A stretch of DNA of 64,000 nt from Palsa-892 sp035295845 (GTDB lineage: Bacteria; Pseudomonadota; Alphaproteobacteria; Rhizobiales; Xanthobacteraceae), in contig DATGIF010000026.1 in the NCBI GenBank assembly GCA_035295845.1, positions 1-64,000 of the forward strand, written 5' to 3'. A program made the position numbers and the translations under genes. The notes under the pieces are model-generated. The model was not told the DNA's origin. It was given only the letters and a program-made list of their open reading frames with translations, and did no database searches. Shown here piece after piece: positions 42,421-51,001 of the stretch; the first letter of the stretch is position 1, and each line of letters starts with the position of its first letter.

Positions 42421-43674
42421 ATGAATTTTCGAAACAAGTTCAATCGGCGTACCGTCATTAAAGGTGCGGCGGCCATCGGCGCGATGCAGGTCGCCTCGCC
42501 GTTCGTGATCAAGGCGCTGGGTGAAACACCCATCAAGGTCGGTATGATCGATCCGCTCACCGGCGTCTACGCCGCGCCGGCGCAGAACGAGGTGATCGGC
42601 GCGAAGCTCGCGCTTGAGCAGATCAACGCCAAGGGCGGCGTTCTCGGACGCCAACTCGACCTCCTCATCGAGGATTCGGCCAATGACGTTGGCACTGGCG
42701 TGCAAAAGGCACGCAAGCTCATCGAACGCGACGGCATCCAGTTCCTGATTGGTGATGTCAATTCCGGTATCGCCCTCGCGATCGCCCAAGTGTCGAACGA
42801 GAAGGGAATTTTGCATATCGTCTCGGGCGGCCATACCGACGGCATCACCGGTAAGGACTGCCACTGGAACGTCTATCGCGTCTGCAACACCACCAGCATG
42901 GAAGCGAATGCTGTCGCCGAACAGCTGTTCAACCAATACGGCAAGAAGTGGCACTTCATTACGCCGGACTACGCCTTCGGCCATACGCTGCAGGCGGCGG
43001 CGAAGAGAGACCTTGACAAGTTCGGCGGGACCATGACCGGCAACGAGTTGACCCCGCTCGGCACCACCGACTTCTCCGCCTATCTCATCAAGGCGCGCGC
43101 CGCCAATCCCGACGTGCTCCTTGTGCTCGTGCAAGGCGGCGACATGATCAACTGCATGAAGCAAATCGCGCAATTTGGCATCGACAAGCAGATCCACGTC
43201 GCCGGTCTTCAGCAGGAGCTCGAATCACTCGCCGCGATGCCGCCGGAGGCGCGCGTCGGCGTGTGGATGTTCGAATGGTACTGGAAGCAACCCGGCGTGC
43301 CCGCGGTCGAGAAATTCGTCGCCGACATCCGCAAGGTGAATGGCGGCAAGGTGCCGACGGCGCGGCACTGGTTCGGTTACACCTCGTTGATGACCTATGC
43401 GCTTGTTGCCAACAAAGAGAAGACGCTCGAGGGCATCAAGCTTGCCAAAGCACTCGGCGACTTCGAGCTTCCGGACGACGTAAAGTTACAGCCGAACAAG
43501 TGCTATTACCGCGCCGGCGATCATCAGCTGATGACCTCATCCTTCGTCGGCGAGGCGGTGTCAAAGCCCGCGGGCGATCCGGAAGATCTTTTCAAGGTCA
43601 ACACGATCGTGCCGGGCGACAAGACTGCACCGCCCGTGGGCGAGACCGGTTGCAGCTTGCAGTGGCCAGCCTGA
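42421..43674 (+). CDS. Branched-chain-amino-acid-type ABC binding protein, system 2, Tat signal
   Basis: The 417-residue protein starts MNFRNKFNRRTVIKGAAAIG, a twin-arginine signal. A Peripla_BP_6 domain follows (IKVGMIDPLTGVYAAPAQNE, LIEDSANDVGTGVQKARKL, WHFITPDYAFGHTLQAAAKR, TTDFSAYLIKARAANPDVLL). Tat export implies folding before export. Two ATG codons lie in tandem at 42,418 and 42,421; the second has the better distance from GGGAGG. The open frame upstream of these has no family support. It heads the second Liv-type operon. Confidence 0.87.
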   Translation: MNFRNKFNRRTVIKGAAAIGAMQVASPFVIKALGETPIKVGMIDPLTGVYAAPAQNEVIGAKLALEQINAKGGVLGRQLDLLIEDSANDVGTGVQKARKLIERDGIQFLIGDVNSGIALAIAQVSNEKGILHIVSGGHTDGITGKDCHWNVYRVCNTTSMEANAVAEQLFNQYGKKWHFITPDYAFGHTLQAAAKRDLDKFGGTMTGNELTPLGTTDFSAYLIKARAANPDVLLVLVQGGDMINCMKQIAQFGIDKQIHVAGLQQELESLAAMPPEARVGVWMFEWYWKQPGVPAVEKFVADIRKVNGGKVPTARHWFGYTSLMTYALVANKEKTLEGIKLAKALGDFELPDDVKLQPNKCYYRAGDHQLMTSSFVGEAVSKPAGDPEDLFKVNTIVPGDKTAPPVGETGCSLQWPA

Positions 43675-43697
43675 AGCCGCAGATCGCGTAACGCATA

Positions 43698-43745
43698 GCC
43701 CCTCCTTTCGCCTGAGCTCTTTGGAGTTACCGGCGAAGGAGGGGC
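43698..43745 (+). terminator. Intra-operon hairpin after the binding-protein gene
   Basis: GCCCCTCCTTTCGCC (43,698-43,712) pairs with GGCGAAGGAGGGGC (43,732-43,745) over 14 base pairs with one bulged T. No T-run follows. It is therefore more likely a transcript-stabilising or partial-termination hairpin that raises binding-protein mRNA over the membrane components. Confidence 0.65.
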
Positions 43746-43767
43746 AAGTGTGTGGGATGAGGACCGC

Positions 43768-44637
43768 ATGACCCAGCTTCTCCTCTTCAACATCACCAAC
43801 GGCCTGATCATCGGTGCCTTTTACGTGCTGATGGCGCTTGGGCTTGCGCTGATTCTGAATTTGTCGAACGTCATCAACTTCGCCCATGGCGGGTTCCTTG
43901 TCGTCGGCGGTTATCTCGCCTATACGCTCGAACCCTACATCGGCTTTTGGGGCGCGCTCCTGGTGTCGCCGTTCCTCACCGCCATGATCGGCTGGGCGGT
44001 CGAGCGCGTTCTGATCCGCCGCGTCTATGGCCGCGATCCGCTTTACAGTTTGCTCCTCACCTTCGGGCTCGCCTTCATCTTCGAGGAAGGCACGCGCGCG
44101 ATCTGGGGCGCACAGGGCAAGCCCTTCACAGTTCCCTCGTTTCTGACGCAACCCTTGAGCTACGATTTCTTCTTCATCACGGGCTATCGCCTGTTCATGG
44201 TGGCAATGGTCGCGATCATGGTGACGTTGCTTTTCCTCCTATTGCGCTACACGCGTGCTGGCATCCGCGTCCGCGCCGGCACCCTCGACCTCGAAACCGT
44301 CTCCGCGCTCGGCGTCAATGTACGCACGCTGCGTTCGCTGAATTTCTCTGTCGGCGTATTTCTCGCAGGGCTCTCTGGCGTGCTCGCCGCGGGCCAGCTC
44401 GGCCTTGAGCCGACCATGGGCTCGGGGCTTCTGATGCCGAGCTTCATTGCCATCATTGTCGGCGGCGTCGGCTCGCTCGCGGGCACTTTGGCGGGCGGCT
44501 TGCTGATCGGCGTTGCCTCCGGCGTCACCGCCGTCTTTTTCCCGGCGGCGAGCGAGGCGATCATGTACGTGCTGATGGCGCTTGTACTTCTGATACGCCC
44601 GCGCGGTCTCTTCGGCGAGGAGGGAATGCTGACGTGA
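43768..44637 (+). CDS. LivH-type ABC permease, system 2
   Basis: The 289-residue permease shows the LivH features MALGLALILNLSNVINFAHG and SALGVNVRTLRSLNFSVGVF, ending in the helix VLMALVLLIRPRGLFG. ATG 43,768 follows a GAGG site; the upstream in-frame start at 43,750 lacks support. Its stop overlaps the next GTG start as GTGA. Confidence 0.88.
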   Translation: MTQLLLFNITNGLIIGAFYVLMALGLALILNLSNVINFAHGGFLVVGGYLAYTLEPYIGFWGALLVSPFLTAMIGWAVERVLIRRVYGRDPLYSLLLTFGLAFIFEEGTRAIWGAQGKPFTVPSFLTQPLSYDFFFITGYRLFMVAMVAIMVTLLFLLLRYTRAGIRVRAGTLDLETVSALGVNVRTLRSLNFSVGVFLAGLSGVLAAGQLGLEPTMGSGLLMPSFIAIIVGGVGSLAGTLAGGLLIGVASGVTAVFFPAASEAIMYVLMALVLLIRPRGLFGEEGMLT

Positions 44638-45587
44638 GCCAAAATCGCCGCAGGCTCGCCGTACTTGGCGCAATTTGGGCGGCGCTTGCGTTGGCGCCCT
44701 ACTGGATGCCGCTCGTTGGCGGCTACACGGCGCTCGGCACCCGCGTGCTGGTGCTTGGATTAGCCGCGATGTCGGTGAATTTTCTCCTCGGCTTCACCGG
44801 CGTACTCTCCTTCGGCCACGCCGCCTGGTTCGGGCTTGGCGCTTATGGCTGCGGCCTGGTGTTGAAGTTTATCGCGCTGTCGACGCCGCTTGGCTTGCTC
44901 GTCGGCACCTTGCTCGGCGGCGTGCTCGGCGCGCTTCTCGGCGCGCTGATCGTACGCCGCCGCGGCGTCTACTTCGCCATGGTCACCATCGCCTTCGGGC
45001 AGGTCTTTTATTACATCGCCTTCCAGTGGAGTTCGCTGACAGGTGGCGACGATGGCTTGCGTCCGTTCTATCGCCAGCCTCTGCATCTTGGCTTCGCCAC
45101 CATCGATATTCTGAACAACACCACGGCCTTCTATTACTTTGTGCTCGTCTGCTTCGCGCTGGCGGTGGCGGCGATGGCCTTCATCCTGCGCTCGCCCTTT
45201 GGCCGCACCATGCTTGCGATCCGCGAGAACGAGCGCCGCGCGCGCTTTCTCGGCATTCCGGTCGAACGCCACATCTGGATCGCATTCACGCTCTCGTGTT
45301 TCTTCATGGCCTATGCCGGCTCGCTCTACGCGCTCGTCAATAATTTTGCCGATCCGCGCGGCCTGCACTACAGCCAGTCGGGCGATTTCGTGATGATGGC
45401 GGTGCTCGGCGGCATGCGCAGCTTCTGGGGACCGCTGCTTGGCGCGATCGTCTTCGTCGTGTTGCAGGACTATATCTCGAGCGTCACCATCAACTGGCAG
45501 ATTTACATCGGCTTCCTGTTCGTGCTGGTGGTCCTGTTCTTTCCGCGCGGCCTCCTCGGCTTCATCCAGCAACAGAGGCGCGCGTGA
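44634..45587 (+). CDS. LivM-type ABC permease, system 2
   Basis: The 317-residue permease has the LivM segments LLGFTGVLSFGHAAWFGLGA, RRGVYFAMVTIAFGQVFYYI and MLAIRENERRARFLGIPV. It starts at GTG 44,634 within the preceding stop and ends in a GTGA overlap with the ATPase gene. It pairs with the LivH-type protein to form the channel. Confidence 0.88.
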   Translation: MSQNRRRLAVLGAIWAALALAPYWMPLVGGYTALGTRVLVLGLAAMSVNFLLGFTGVLSFGHAAWFGLGAYGCGLVLKFIALSTPLGLLVGTLLGGVLGALLGALIVRRRGVYFAMVTIAFGQVFYYIAFQWSSLTGGDDGLRPFYRQPLHLGFATIDILNNTTAFYYFVLVCFALAVAAMAFILRSPFGRTMLAIRENERRARFLGIPVERHIWIAFTLSCFFMAYAGSLYALVNNFADPRGLHYSQSGDFVMMAVLGGMRSFWGPLLGAIVFVVLQDYISSVTINWQIYIGFLFVLVVLFFPRGLLGFIQQQRRA

Positions 45588-46333
45588 GCATTCTCGAAGT
45601 TAGCGGCGCCTCGAAGAATTTCGGCTCGCTCGTTGCCGTGCGCGATGTTTCGCTGAAGGTCGAGGCCGGCGAGTTGCGCGCCATCATCGGCCCAAACGGC
45701 GCCGGCAAGACCACATTCTTCAATCTGATTTCCGGCTTCTTTCCGCCCACTGCAGGCACGGTGGCGTTCGACGGCAAGGATGTTACCGCGCTCTCGGTGA
45801 CCAAGCGCGTCGAGCTCGGTATGGCGCGCACCTTCCAGATCACCGAGATTTTTCCGGAGCTCTCGGTGCACGAGAACGTCCGCATCGGCACGGAAGTGGC
45901 GACGGGTTATCGCTTGCGGCCCTGGATCAATCGCGCGGAGGCCGCAGAAGTCGAGCGCAGAATCGAAGAGACGCTTGCGCTTGTTGGGCTTGGAGGCAAA
46001 GCCGACCGCCTCGTCGGCGAGCTTGCGCATGGCGACCAGCGCGCCGCAGAAATCGCGATGGCGCTGACGCTGCGGCCCAAGCTGCTTCTGCTCGATGAGC
46101 CGACCGCGGGCATGGGCGATCAGGAAACCTATGAGATCACGCAGCTCGTACGCAAGCTCCATCGTGACGGCAAGCTGACCATCGTTCTGATCGAACACGA
46201 TATGCGTGTGGTGTTTCACCTAGCCGACCGCATTTCGGTTCTCGATCAGGGCAAGTTGCTCGCGGAAGGAACCCCGCAGGAAATCGGCGCCAATGAAGCA
46301 GTGCAGGCTGCCTATCTGGGGAAAGCGGCATGA
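45584..46333 (+). CDS. LivG-type ABC ATPase, system 2
   Basis: The 249-residue ATPase has Walker A GPNGAGKTT, the typical LivG signature ELAHGDQRAAEIAMAL, Walker B LLLLDEPTAGMGDQ and a switch His in LIEHDMRVV. GTG 45,584 overlaps the LivM stop. Its stop overlaps the next ATG as ATGA. Confidence 0.9.
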   Translation: MSILEVSGASKNFGSLVAVRDVSLKVEAGELRAIIGPNGAGKTTFFNLISGFFPPTAGTVAFDGKDVTALSVTKRVELGMARTFQITEIFPELSVHENVRIGTEVATGYRLRPWINRAEAAEVERRIEETLALVGLGGKADRLVGELAHGDQRAAEIAMALTLRPKLLLLDEPTAGMGDQETYEITQLVRKLHRDGKLTIVLIEHDMRVVFHLADRISVLDQGKLLAEGTPQEIGANEAVQAAYLGKAA

Positions 46334-47052
46334 GCGCCGCTCTCGTCGCCCGCGACGTTCACACGTTCTACGGCAAGAGCCACATTCTGCACGGCGTGTC
46401 GCTCGAAGTCGCCGAGGGAAAGATCACGACGCTTTTGGGCCGCAACGGCGCGGGCAAGACGACGACGCTGCGAAGCCTGATGGGGCTCACGCCCGCGCGC
46501 GAGGGACAAATTACCGTTTTCGGTACCGATACGACACGCCTGCCGCCCTTCCGCATCGCTGCCATGGGCGTGGGATACGTGCCGGAAGGAAGGCGCGTGT
46601 TCGCCAACCTGACCGTCGAAGAAAACCTGTTCGTTCCCATCCAGCGCGATGGCCCGTGGACGATTGAGCGCATCTACCAGTTGTTTCCCCGCCTTGGCGA
46701 GCGCAAACAGAATCGCGGCCGCCAGCTTTCCGGCGGTGAGCAAGAGATGCTCGCGATCGCGCGCGCGCTTCTGCTCAATCCGAAACTGTTGATGCTCGAC
46801 GAGCCCTCGCAGGGCCTTGCGCCGCTCGTAGTCCGCGAAGTCTTCCGCATCGTCTCCGAGATGCGGCGCGAGGGCATTTCCGTCCTCTTGGTCGAGCAGA
46901 ACGCGCGGATGAGCCTCGAGATCGCCGATTACGCTTATGTTCTCGACGACGGCCGCGTCGTCTATTCGGGATCGGCGAAAGAGCTTGCCGCCGATGAAGC
47001 GCGCGTCGAAGCGCTTGCTGGCGCAAGCGCCGAAGAATGGAAGCAGGCCTGA
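46330..47052 (+). CDS. LivF-type ABC ATPase, system 2
   Basis: The 240-residue ATPase has Walker A GRNGAGKTT, the LivF Q-loop region YVPEGRRVFANLTVEEN, signature LSGGEQEMLAIARAL and Walker B LLMLDEPSQGLAPL. It is the last gene of the second operon and is followed by a hairpin at 47,058-47,082. Confidence 0.9.
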   Translation: MSAALVARDVHTFYGKSHILHGVSLEVAEGKITTLLGRNGAGKTTTLRSLMGLTPAREGQITVFGTDTTRLPPFRIAAMGVGYVPEGRRVFANLTVEENLFVPIQRDGPWTIERIYQLFPRLGERKQNRGRQLSGGEQEMLAIARALLLNPKLLMLDEPSQGLAPLVVREVFRIVSEMRREGISVLLVEQNARMSLEIADYAYVLDDGRVVYSGSAKELAADEARVEALAGASAEEWKQA

Positions 47053-47057
47053 CAAAA

Positions 47058-47082
47058 GCCGGGAAGACCTCAGCTTCCTGGC
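47058..47082. terminator. Shared terminator of the convergent LivF and LssY_C genes
   Basis: GCCGGGAAG (47,058-47,066) pairs with CTTCCTGGC (47,074-47,082) with one wobble pair. On the minus strand the stem is followed by TTTTGTC. The hairpin overlaps the last codons of the minus-strand gene. Confidence 0.65.
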
Positions 47083-47891
47083 GCGAGTGAAGTCACGCCT
47101 TTCCAAATTGCATTCTTGAGGGCGATGATCGGCGGGTTGGCAAGCTCGACCGCGGGCGCGCTTCGCTTGGTGCAGCTTTCAACGAGTCGCGAGATCCAGA
47201 TGTCGCCGTCGGTAAAATAGACATCTCCCTCGCCATTGCGACCGTTGATGGTCGGGCCGATTCCCGAAACTTGATAGATCGCTTGCACAAGCCGCGCCGA
47301 GTTGAGGTCGTTCGTCAACTCTCCGCGAACGAGATCGATATTCGGCGCAATATGGTGTGTGACCGCTCCAGTATAATGGCTGATGCCGACGCCGCGATCG
47401 AAGGTCACGGCGCCGAGCCACACCGGCCGTTCCTCCTCGCCATTTTCAAGCACCGGCCACAGGCGCACGTGATCGCGGCGGTCGGCGTTCTTGCCGTTCG
47501 GTTTTTCGAAGGCAAGCACCTGTTTCTCACCCAGATAATAAAGCGCGCTGATCGGCGCCGCGGGATAGGGGCGGTCAAGAACAACGCTACCGACGATGCT
47601 GAGGCTCGTTCGAAACGTGATCGGATCGGCCGGATACCAGCCCGCCTCATGCATCGCGCAGACAATGTCTTCTTTCGTCCCGATCAATCCGATGTTGATC
47701 GGATCGCCGGGAATCCCTTGCGCGGTGTGTGTCAGCGCGGGAAGGGGCGCAAGATCTTTTTGATGTTCGTAATGCTTCCAGATCGTGGGAAGGGCGAAAT
47801 AAGCGACAGTAAAGTAGGCGAGCCCGAGCACGCCTAATGCCGCAAGAGTCACCTCGGTTCTTTTGAAGAATACAGTCAGCTGCCGAAGCAT
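47070..47891 (-). CDS. LssY C-terminal domain protein, membrane-anchored
   Basis: The 273-residue protein has one transmembrane helix near residues 14-36 and then an LssY_C domain. This is seen in GDPINIGLIGTKEDIVCAMH, AGWYPADPITFRTSLSIV, HVRLWPVLENG, VWLGAVTFDRGVGISHYTG and THHIAPNIDLVR. In LssY itself this domain follows a phosphatase/DedA membrane part; here it occurs alone. Its role is unknown, though it is common in proteobacterial envelopes. It is convergent with the second Liv operon. Confidence 0.82.
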   Translation of the reverse strand: MLRQLTVFFKRTEVTLAALGVLGLAYFTVAYFALPTIWKHYEHQKDLAPLPALTHTAQGIPGDPINIGLIGTKEDIVCAMHEAGWYPADPITFRTSLSIVGSVVLDRPYPAAPISALYYLGEKQVLAFEKPNGKNADRRDHVRLWPVLENGEEERPVWLGAVTFDRGVGISHYTGAVTHHIAPNIDLVRGELTNDLNSARLVQAIYQVSGIGPTINGRNGEGDVYFTDGDIWISRLVESCTKRSAPAVELANPPIIALKNAIWKGVTSLAPGS

Positions 47892-48153
47892 GATTAACGG
47901 GGGTCAGTGTAAGGTTCGGATCGAATAGATCGGCGATGTCATCCAATACATCCGCTTGTTAATGCGCTGTCGTCGACCGCTTAGTCCCTGCAATTTCCCG
48001 CATTTCCGGATCGTTCAGCAAGCATTATCCAAAATCGTTATCCAAGAAACGCGATCGTTGATCTTGTCGCACTTATTCTGAGTCCTTTCGATGTAAAATA
48101 TGGACGAAGAAAAATTAAATTCGTTTAACAATTGATATCGCGGGCTGGCGCAC

Positions 48154-48858
48154 ATGAGCAGCAAAACGGACCGTCTTTGGATCGCTTCGGAAAGCGGTGC
48201 GGGCACGAAGCTCGCCGAGCTGCAGATCCGGATCGCCAATCGTCTCAAGCTCGGGCTTTATTCCAAGCTCGTTCGCTATGGGCTGAGCCGCGATCTAACG
48301 GTGGCTTTCGAGAAGCCGAGCGCGAAGATTCCGATTTCCGTACGCCGGGCCACCGACAGCGATCTGCGCGCAGTGCTCGCGATCGGGGAGAAGGACACGC
48401 TCGCCGATAAACTGGAAATCACCTGGCGGCGCGCTTTCGTCGAACGCGATGCCACGGGCGGCTTTGTCGCGGTGGATGAGCGCAACAATGCCCCTTGCTA
48501 CGTGCAGTGGCTGTTTGGCGCGGCTGATAACAAATTCGTTCAGGAGCTGGGCTGGTTTCCGCTTTTGAAACGGGGTGAAGCGCTGCTCGAGAACGCCTAT
48601 ACGCCGTCGCAATATCGCGGCCTCGGAATCATGTCGGCGGCTATGGCCATGATCGCCGAACACGCACCGGAAGTGGGCGCCTCCGAAGTGATGACATTCG
48701 TCGATCAACAAAACATCGCTTCGCTCAAGGGATGTCAGCGGGCTGGATTTTATCCGTCCATGCTGCACCGCCGGATGACGTTGGCTTTCGGCCTTCTCAA
48801 ATGGAATGAGTTCGAGCCGTTCCCGAAAGACGATCCGCGGCGGGCGATCCGATTCTGA
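48154..48858 (+). CDS. GNAT family N-acetyltransferase
   Basis: The 234-residue protein has a leading region (about 1-60) and a GNAT domain starting ISVRRATDSDLRAVLAIG. The acetyl-CoA loop lies in NAYTPSQYRGLGIMSAAMAM, and the C-terminal MTFVDQQNIASLKGCQRAGFY is the usual last strand and helix. The pyrophosphate loop Q-Y-R-G-L-G-I-M fits the R/Q-x-x-G-x-G/A consensus. Substrate is unknown. The 262 bases upstream hold no gene. Confidence 0.82.
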   Translation: MSSKTDRLWIASESGAGTKLAELQIRIANRLKLGLYSKLVRYGLSRDLTVAFEKPSAKIPISVRRATDSDLRAVLAIGEKDTLADKLEITWRRAFVERDATGGFVAVDERNNAPCYVQWLFGAADNKFVQELGWFPLLKRGEALLENAYTPSQYRGLGIMSAAMAMIAEHAPEVGASEVMTFVDQQNIASLKGCQRAGFYPSMLHRRMTLAFGLLKWNEFEPFPKDDPRRAIRF

Positions 48859-48890
48859 ACGGAAAGATCGGTTTGTTTTCCGGCGCATAA

Positions 48891-49199
48891 GCCGCGGTAA
48901 GATCGGACTATCAGGCCCCCAACAACCGCGTTCAACTCGTCGCCGCCGGGCACGTTCATCGCGCGACATCGACGATCTTCGCCGGCATTCAGGCCACGAT
49001 CTGCCCAGCCCCTAATCACGCGGTCGATCTCGATCTCGCGGAGGTGCGCGCACCGTCCTTCAATATCGAACCGCCTGCCTTTCACTTGCACGCATGGTTC
49101 GCGGACGAAGGATTCGGCCGCGTCGTCACCCACTTTGTGCCGGTGGGTGATTTCGACGGGCCGTATCCGTTTTTCGGGCCGGCCGGCAAGCTGCTTTGA
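48891..49199 (+). pseudogene. C-terminal remnant of a CpdA/Icc-like metallophosphoesterase
   Basis: After a TAA at 48,888 the frame stays open to TGA 49,197-49,199. It encodes about 102 residues with no ATG start. The sequence VQLVAAGHVHRATSTIFAG contains the GHxHR metal-binding motif of calcineurin-like phosphoesterases. The tail ICPAPNHAVDLDL, IEPPAFHLHAWF, VVTHFVPVG and GPYPFF matches the C-terminal end of 3',5'-cyclic-nucleotide phosphodiesterase-like proteins. The N-terminal two thirds, including the first metal ligands, are missing. It appears to be a gene truncated by deletion next to the GNAT gene. Confidence 0.72.
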
Positions 49200-49225
49200 T
49201 CACAGCTTGCGGCCGAACGAAGTTG

Positions 49226-49444
49226 CTATCGCGACTTGTGGCGCCGCCGCAGATACTCGTGCAATGAGGGCATGCGCGTCTTCTTCAGGAGAGTCTTCAG
49301 CATCATGTCGCTGCGATGGCCCTTGGCGAAGTGCGCGCCGTATTCCTTCCGCAGCGACTTGATCCGCGTATTGCCGTGCTTTTTGTCAATCCGGCCGCTC
49401 TTGTCACGATGCCGCTTATCGAGGCCGCGTCTTCCCCTTGCCAT
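49226..49444 (-). CDS. Small, very basic conserved hypothetical protein
   Basis: The 72-residue protein starts MARGRRGLDKRHRDKSGRID and is over one third Lys, Arg and His. Small proteins with the same MARGRRGLDKRHRDK opening occur in Bradyrhizobium-like genomes, as I recall. The charge suggests nucleic-acid or ribosome binding, but no domain is known. ATG 49,444 has CAGGAGG upstream; the longer frame from 49,492 is not favoured. Confidence 0.75.
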   Translation of the reverse strand: MARGRRGLDKRHRDKSGRIDKKHGNTRIKSLRKEYGAHFAKGHRSDMMLKTLLKKTRMPSLHEYLRRRHKSR

Positions 49445-49543
49445 GCTGTCCTCCTGTGAGGGATAGGATGATCGAGAATCAATTTGAATCAAACTAAGTC
49501 TAGGTCGAAGTCTATCTTATCTTGTCCGCGAAAAGCTATCGCT

Positions 49544-50908
49544 TCAAGCGGGTGCCGGTTGCGCATTCGAAACCGGTGAGGGCTTGGCAATACGGGCGAG
49601 CGCGAAAGCGGCAATACTCGCGCAGAGTGCGGGTATAGCCGCGGCCATGAATAGCGATTCCGCGCCGACATGGCTCGCGAGCATGTAACCGCCGATCAGC
49701 GGCCCCACGATCGATCCTACCCGCCCGACGCCGAGCGCCCAGCCCACTCCGGTCGATCGCATCATGGTCGGATAATAGGTGGCGGCGAGCGCGTTGGCGG
49801 CGATCTGCCCGCCGATGATGGTGAAGCCCGCACAAAAGATCGCAAACGTCGCAAACGGGATCGAGCGGCCGGAATAGCCTACGAGCGCCACCGCGGCGGC
49901 GGCGAAGAGATAGGTAAGCGCAAGTGCGCGGAACGAGAAGCGGTCGATGATCAGCCCGAGGATCAAGGTGCCGATCACGCCGCCGACCTGCAGCATCGCG
50001 CCGACGGCGGCCGCGGCCGGGATCGAGGCACCGAGATCGTTGAGCACGGTCGGAAGCCAGTTCGACAGAAGATAAATGTCGAGAAGGCTCATGAAAAAGA
50101 CGATCCACAGGAGAAGCGTCGCGAAACCGCGTCCCTCGCTGAAGAGATGCGCGACTGGAAGGCCCGTGAGCTTTTGCTCTTGCACGCCGAAGCGGGCGTG
50201 GTCCGGAAATCGGGCGCTGGGCGCAATCCGTTGCAAGAACTCCGCCACCCGTGCGTCGTCGCGGCCAGTGAGCGCGAGAAACCGGACGGATTCGGGCAAG
50301 CGCGCCGCGAGAAGCGGCGCGAGCAGGAGCGGCACCACGCCGCCAATCAGGAACACGGATCGCCAGCCGAAGCCCGGAATGAGTGCCGCGGCGAGTAGGC
50401 CCCCCAATGCCGCCCCAACGGAAAATCCGCAGAACATCGCCATCACCATGGTGGCGCGGCGGCGATGCGGACTGAATTCGGAGGTGAGCGCGATTGCGTT
50501 CGGCATTGCGCCACCAAGGCCGAGACCGGTGAGAAAACGAATGATCAAAAGGCTCGACGTGTCATGGGCAAAGACCGTTGCTAACGTGCATATCCCGAAG
50601 GCGGCGGTGCTGAGCACGATGATGCGCTTGCGGCCGATACGGTCGGCAACTGGCCCGAGGATGAGCGCGCCGATCATGAGGCCAAAGAGGCCGGCGCTGA
50701 ACACCGGTCCAAGCGCGCCGCGTGCGAGGCCCCATTCTTGGCCGAGCGCCGGCGCCACATAACCAATCGCTTGCGTATCGAAGCCATCGAGAAAAAGCAC
50801 CCCCGCGCAGGCAAGGAGGAGCTGAATCTGAAAACGGCTCACCGCCTGCTGGTCGATGAAACCGGCAACATCGATAATGCCCGACGCGCTTGTGGATGGC
50901 TCGGCCAT
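49544..50908 (-). CDS. MFS transporter of the aromatic acid:H+ symporter (AAHS) type
   Basis: The 454-residue, 12-helix transporter has the AAHS features LLLACAGVLFLDGFDTQAIG in helix 1, PVADRIGRKRIIVLS in the 2-3 loop and FLTGLGLGGAMPNAIALTSE in helix 5. It ends in an Ala-rich tail. Relatives such as PcaK and BenK import benzoate-type acids. ATG 50,908 is chosen over the long upstream frame, which runs into the divergent monooxygenase gene. The divergent arrangement with a flavin monooxygenase suggests uptake plus ring hydroxylation of one aromatic compound. Confidence 0.87.
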   Translation of the reverse strand: MAEPSTSASGIIDVAGFIDQQAVSRFQIQLLLACAGVLFLDGFDTQAIGYVAPALGQEWGLARGALGPVFSAGLFGLMIGALILGPVADRIGRKRIIVLSTAAFGICTLATVFAHDTSSLLIIRFLTGLGLGGAMPNAIALTSEFSPHRRRATMVMAMFCGFSVGAALGGLLAAALIPGFGWRSVFLIGGVVPLLLAPLLAARLPESVRFLALTGRDDARVAEFLQRIAPSARFPDHARFGVQEQKLTGLPVAHLFSEGRGFATLLLWIVFFMSLLDIYLLSNWLPTVLNDLGASIPAAAAVGAMLQVGGVIGTLILGLIIDRFSFRALALTYLFAAAAVALVGYSGRSIPFATFAIFCAGFTIIGGQIAANALAATYYPTMMRSTGVGWALGVGRVGSIVGPLIGGYMLASHVGAESLFMAAAIPALCASIAAFALARIAKPSPVSNAQPAPA

Positions 50909-51001
50909 TTGTCCCCCCGACCTGATATGCCTTGCTCTGCCGGTCTTGGCGCCGGATGGGGATAGATTAACTGACACGAGCGAGGTGTGCAAAAGAGCGC
51001 G

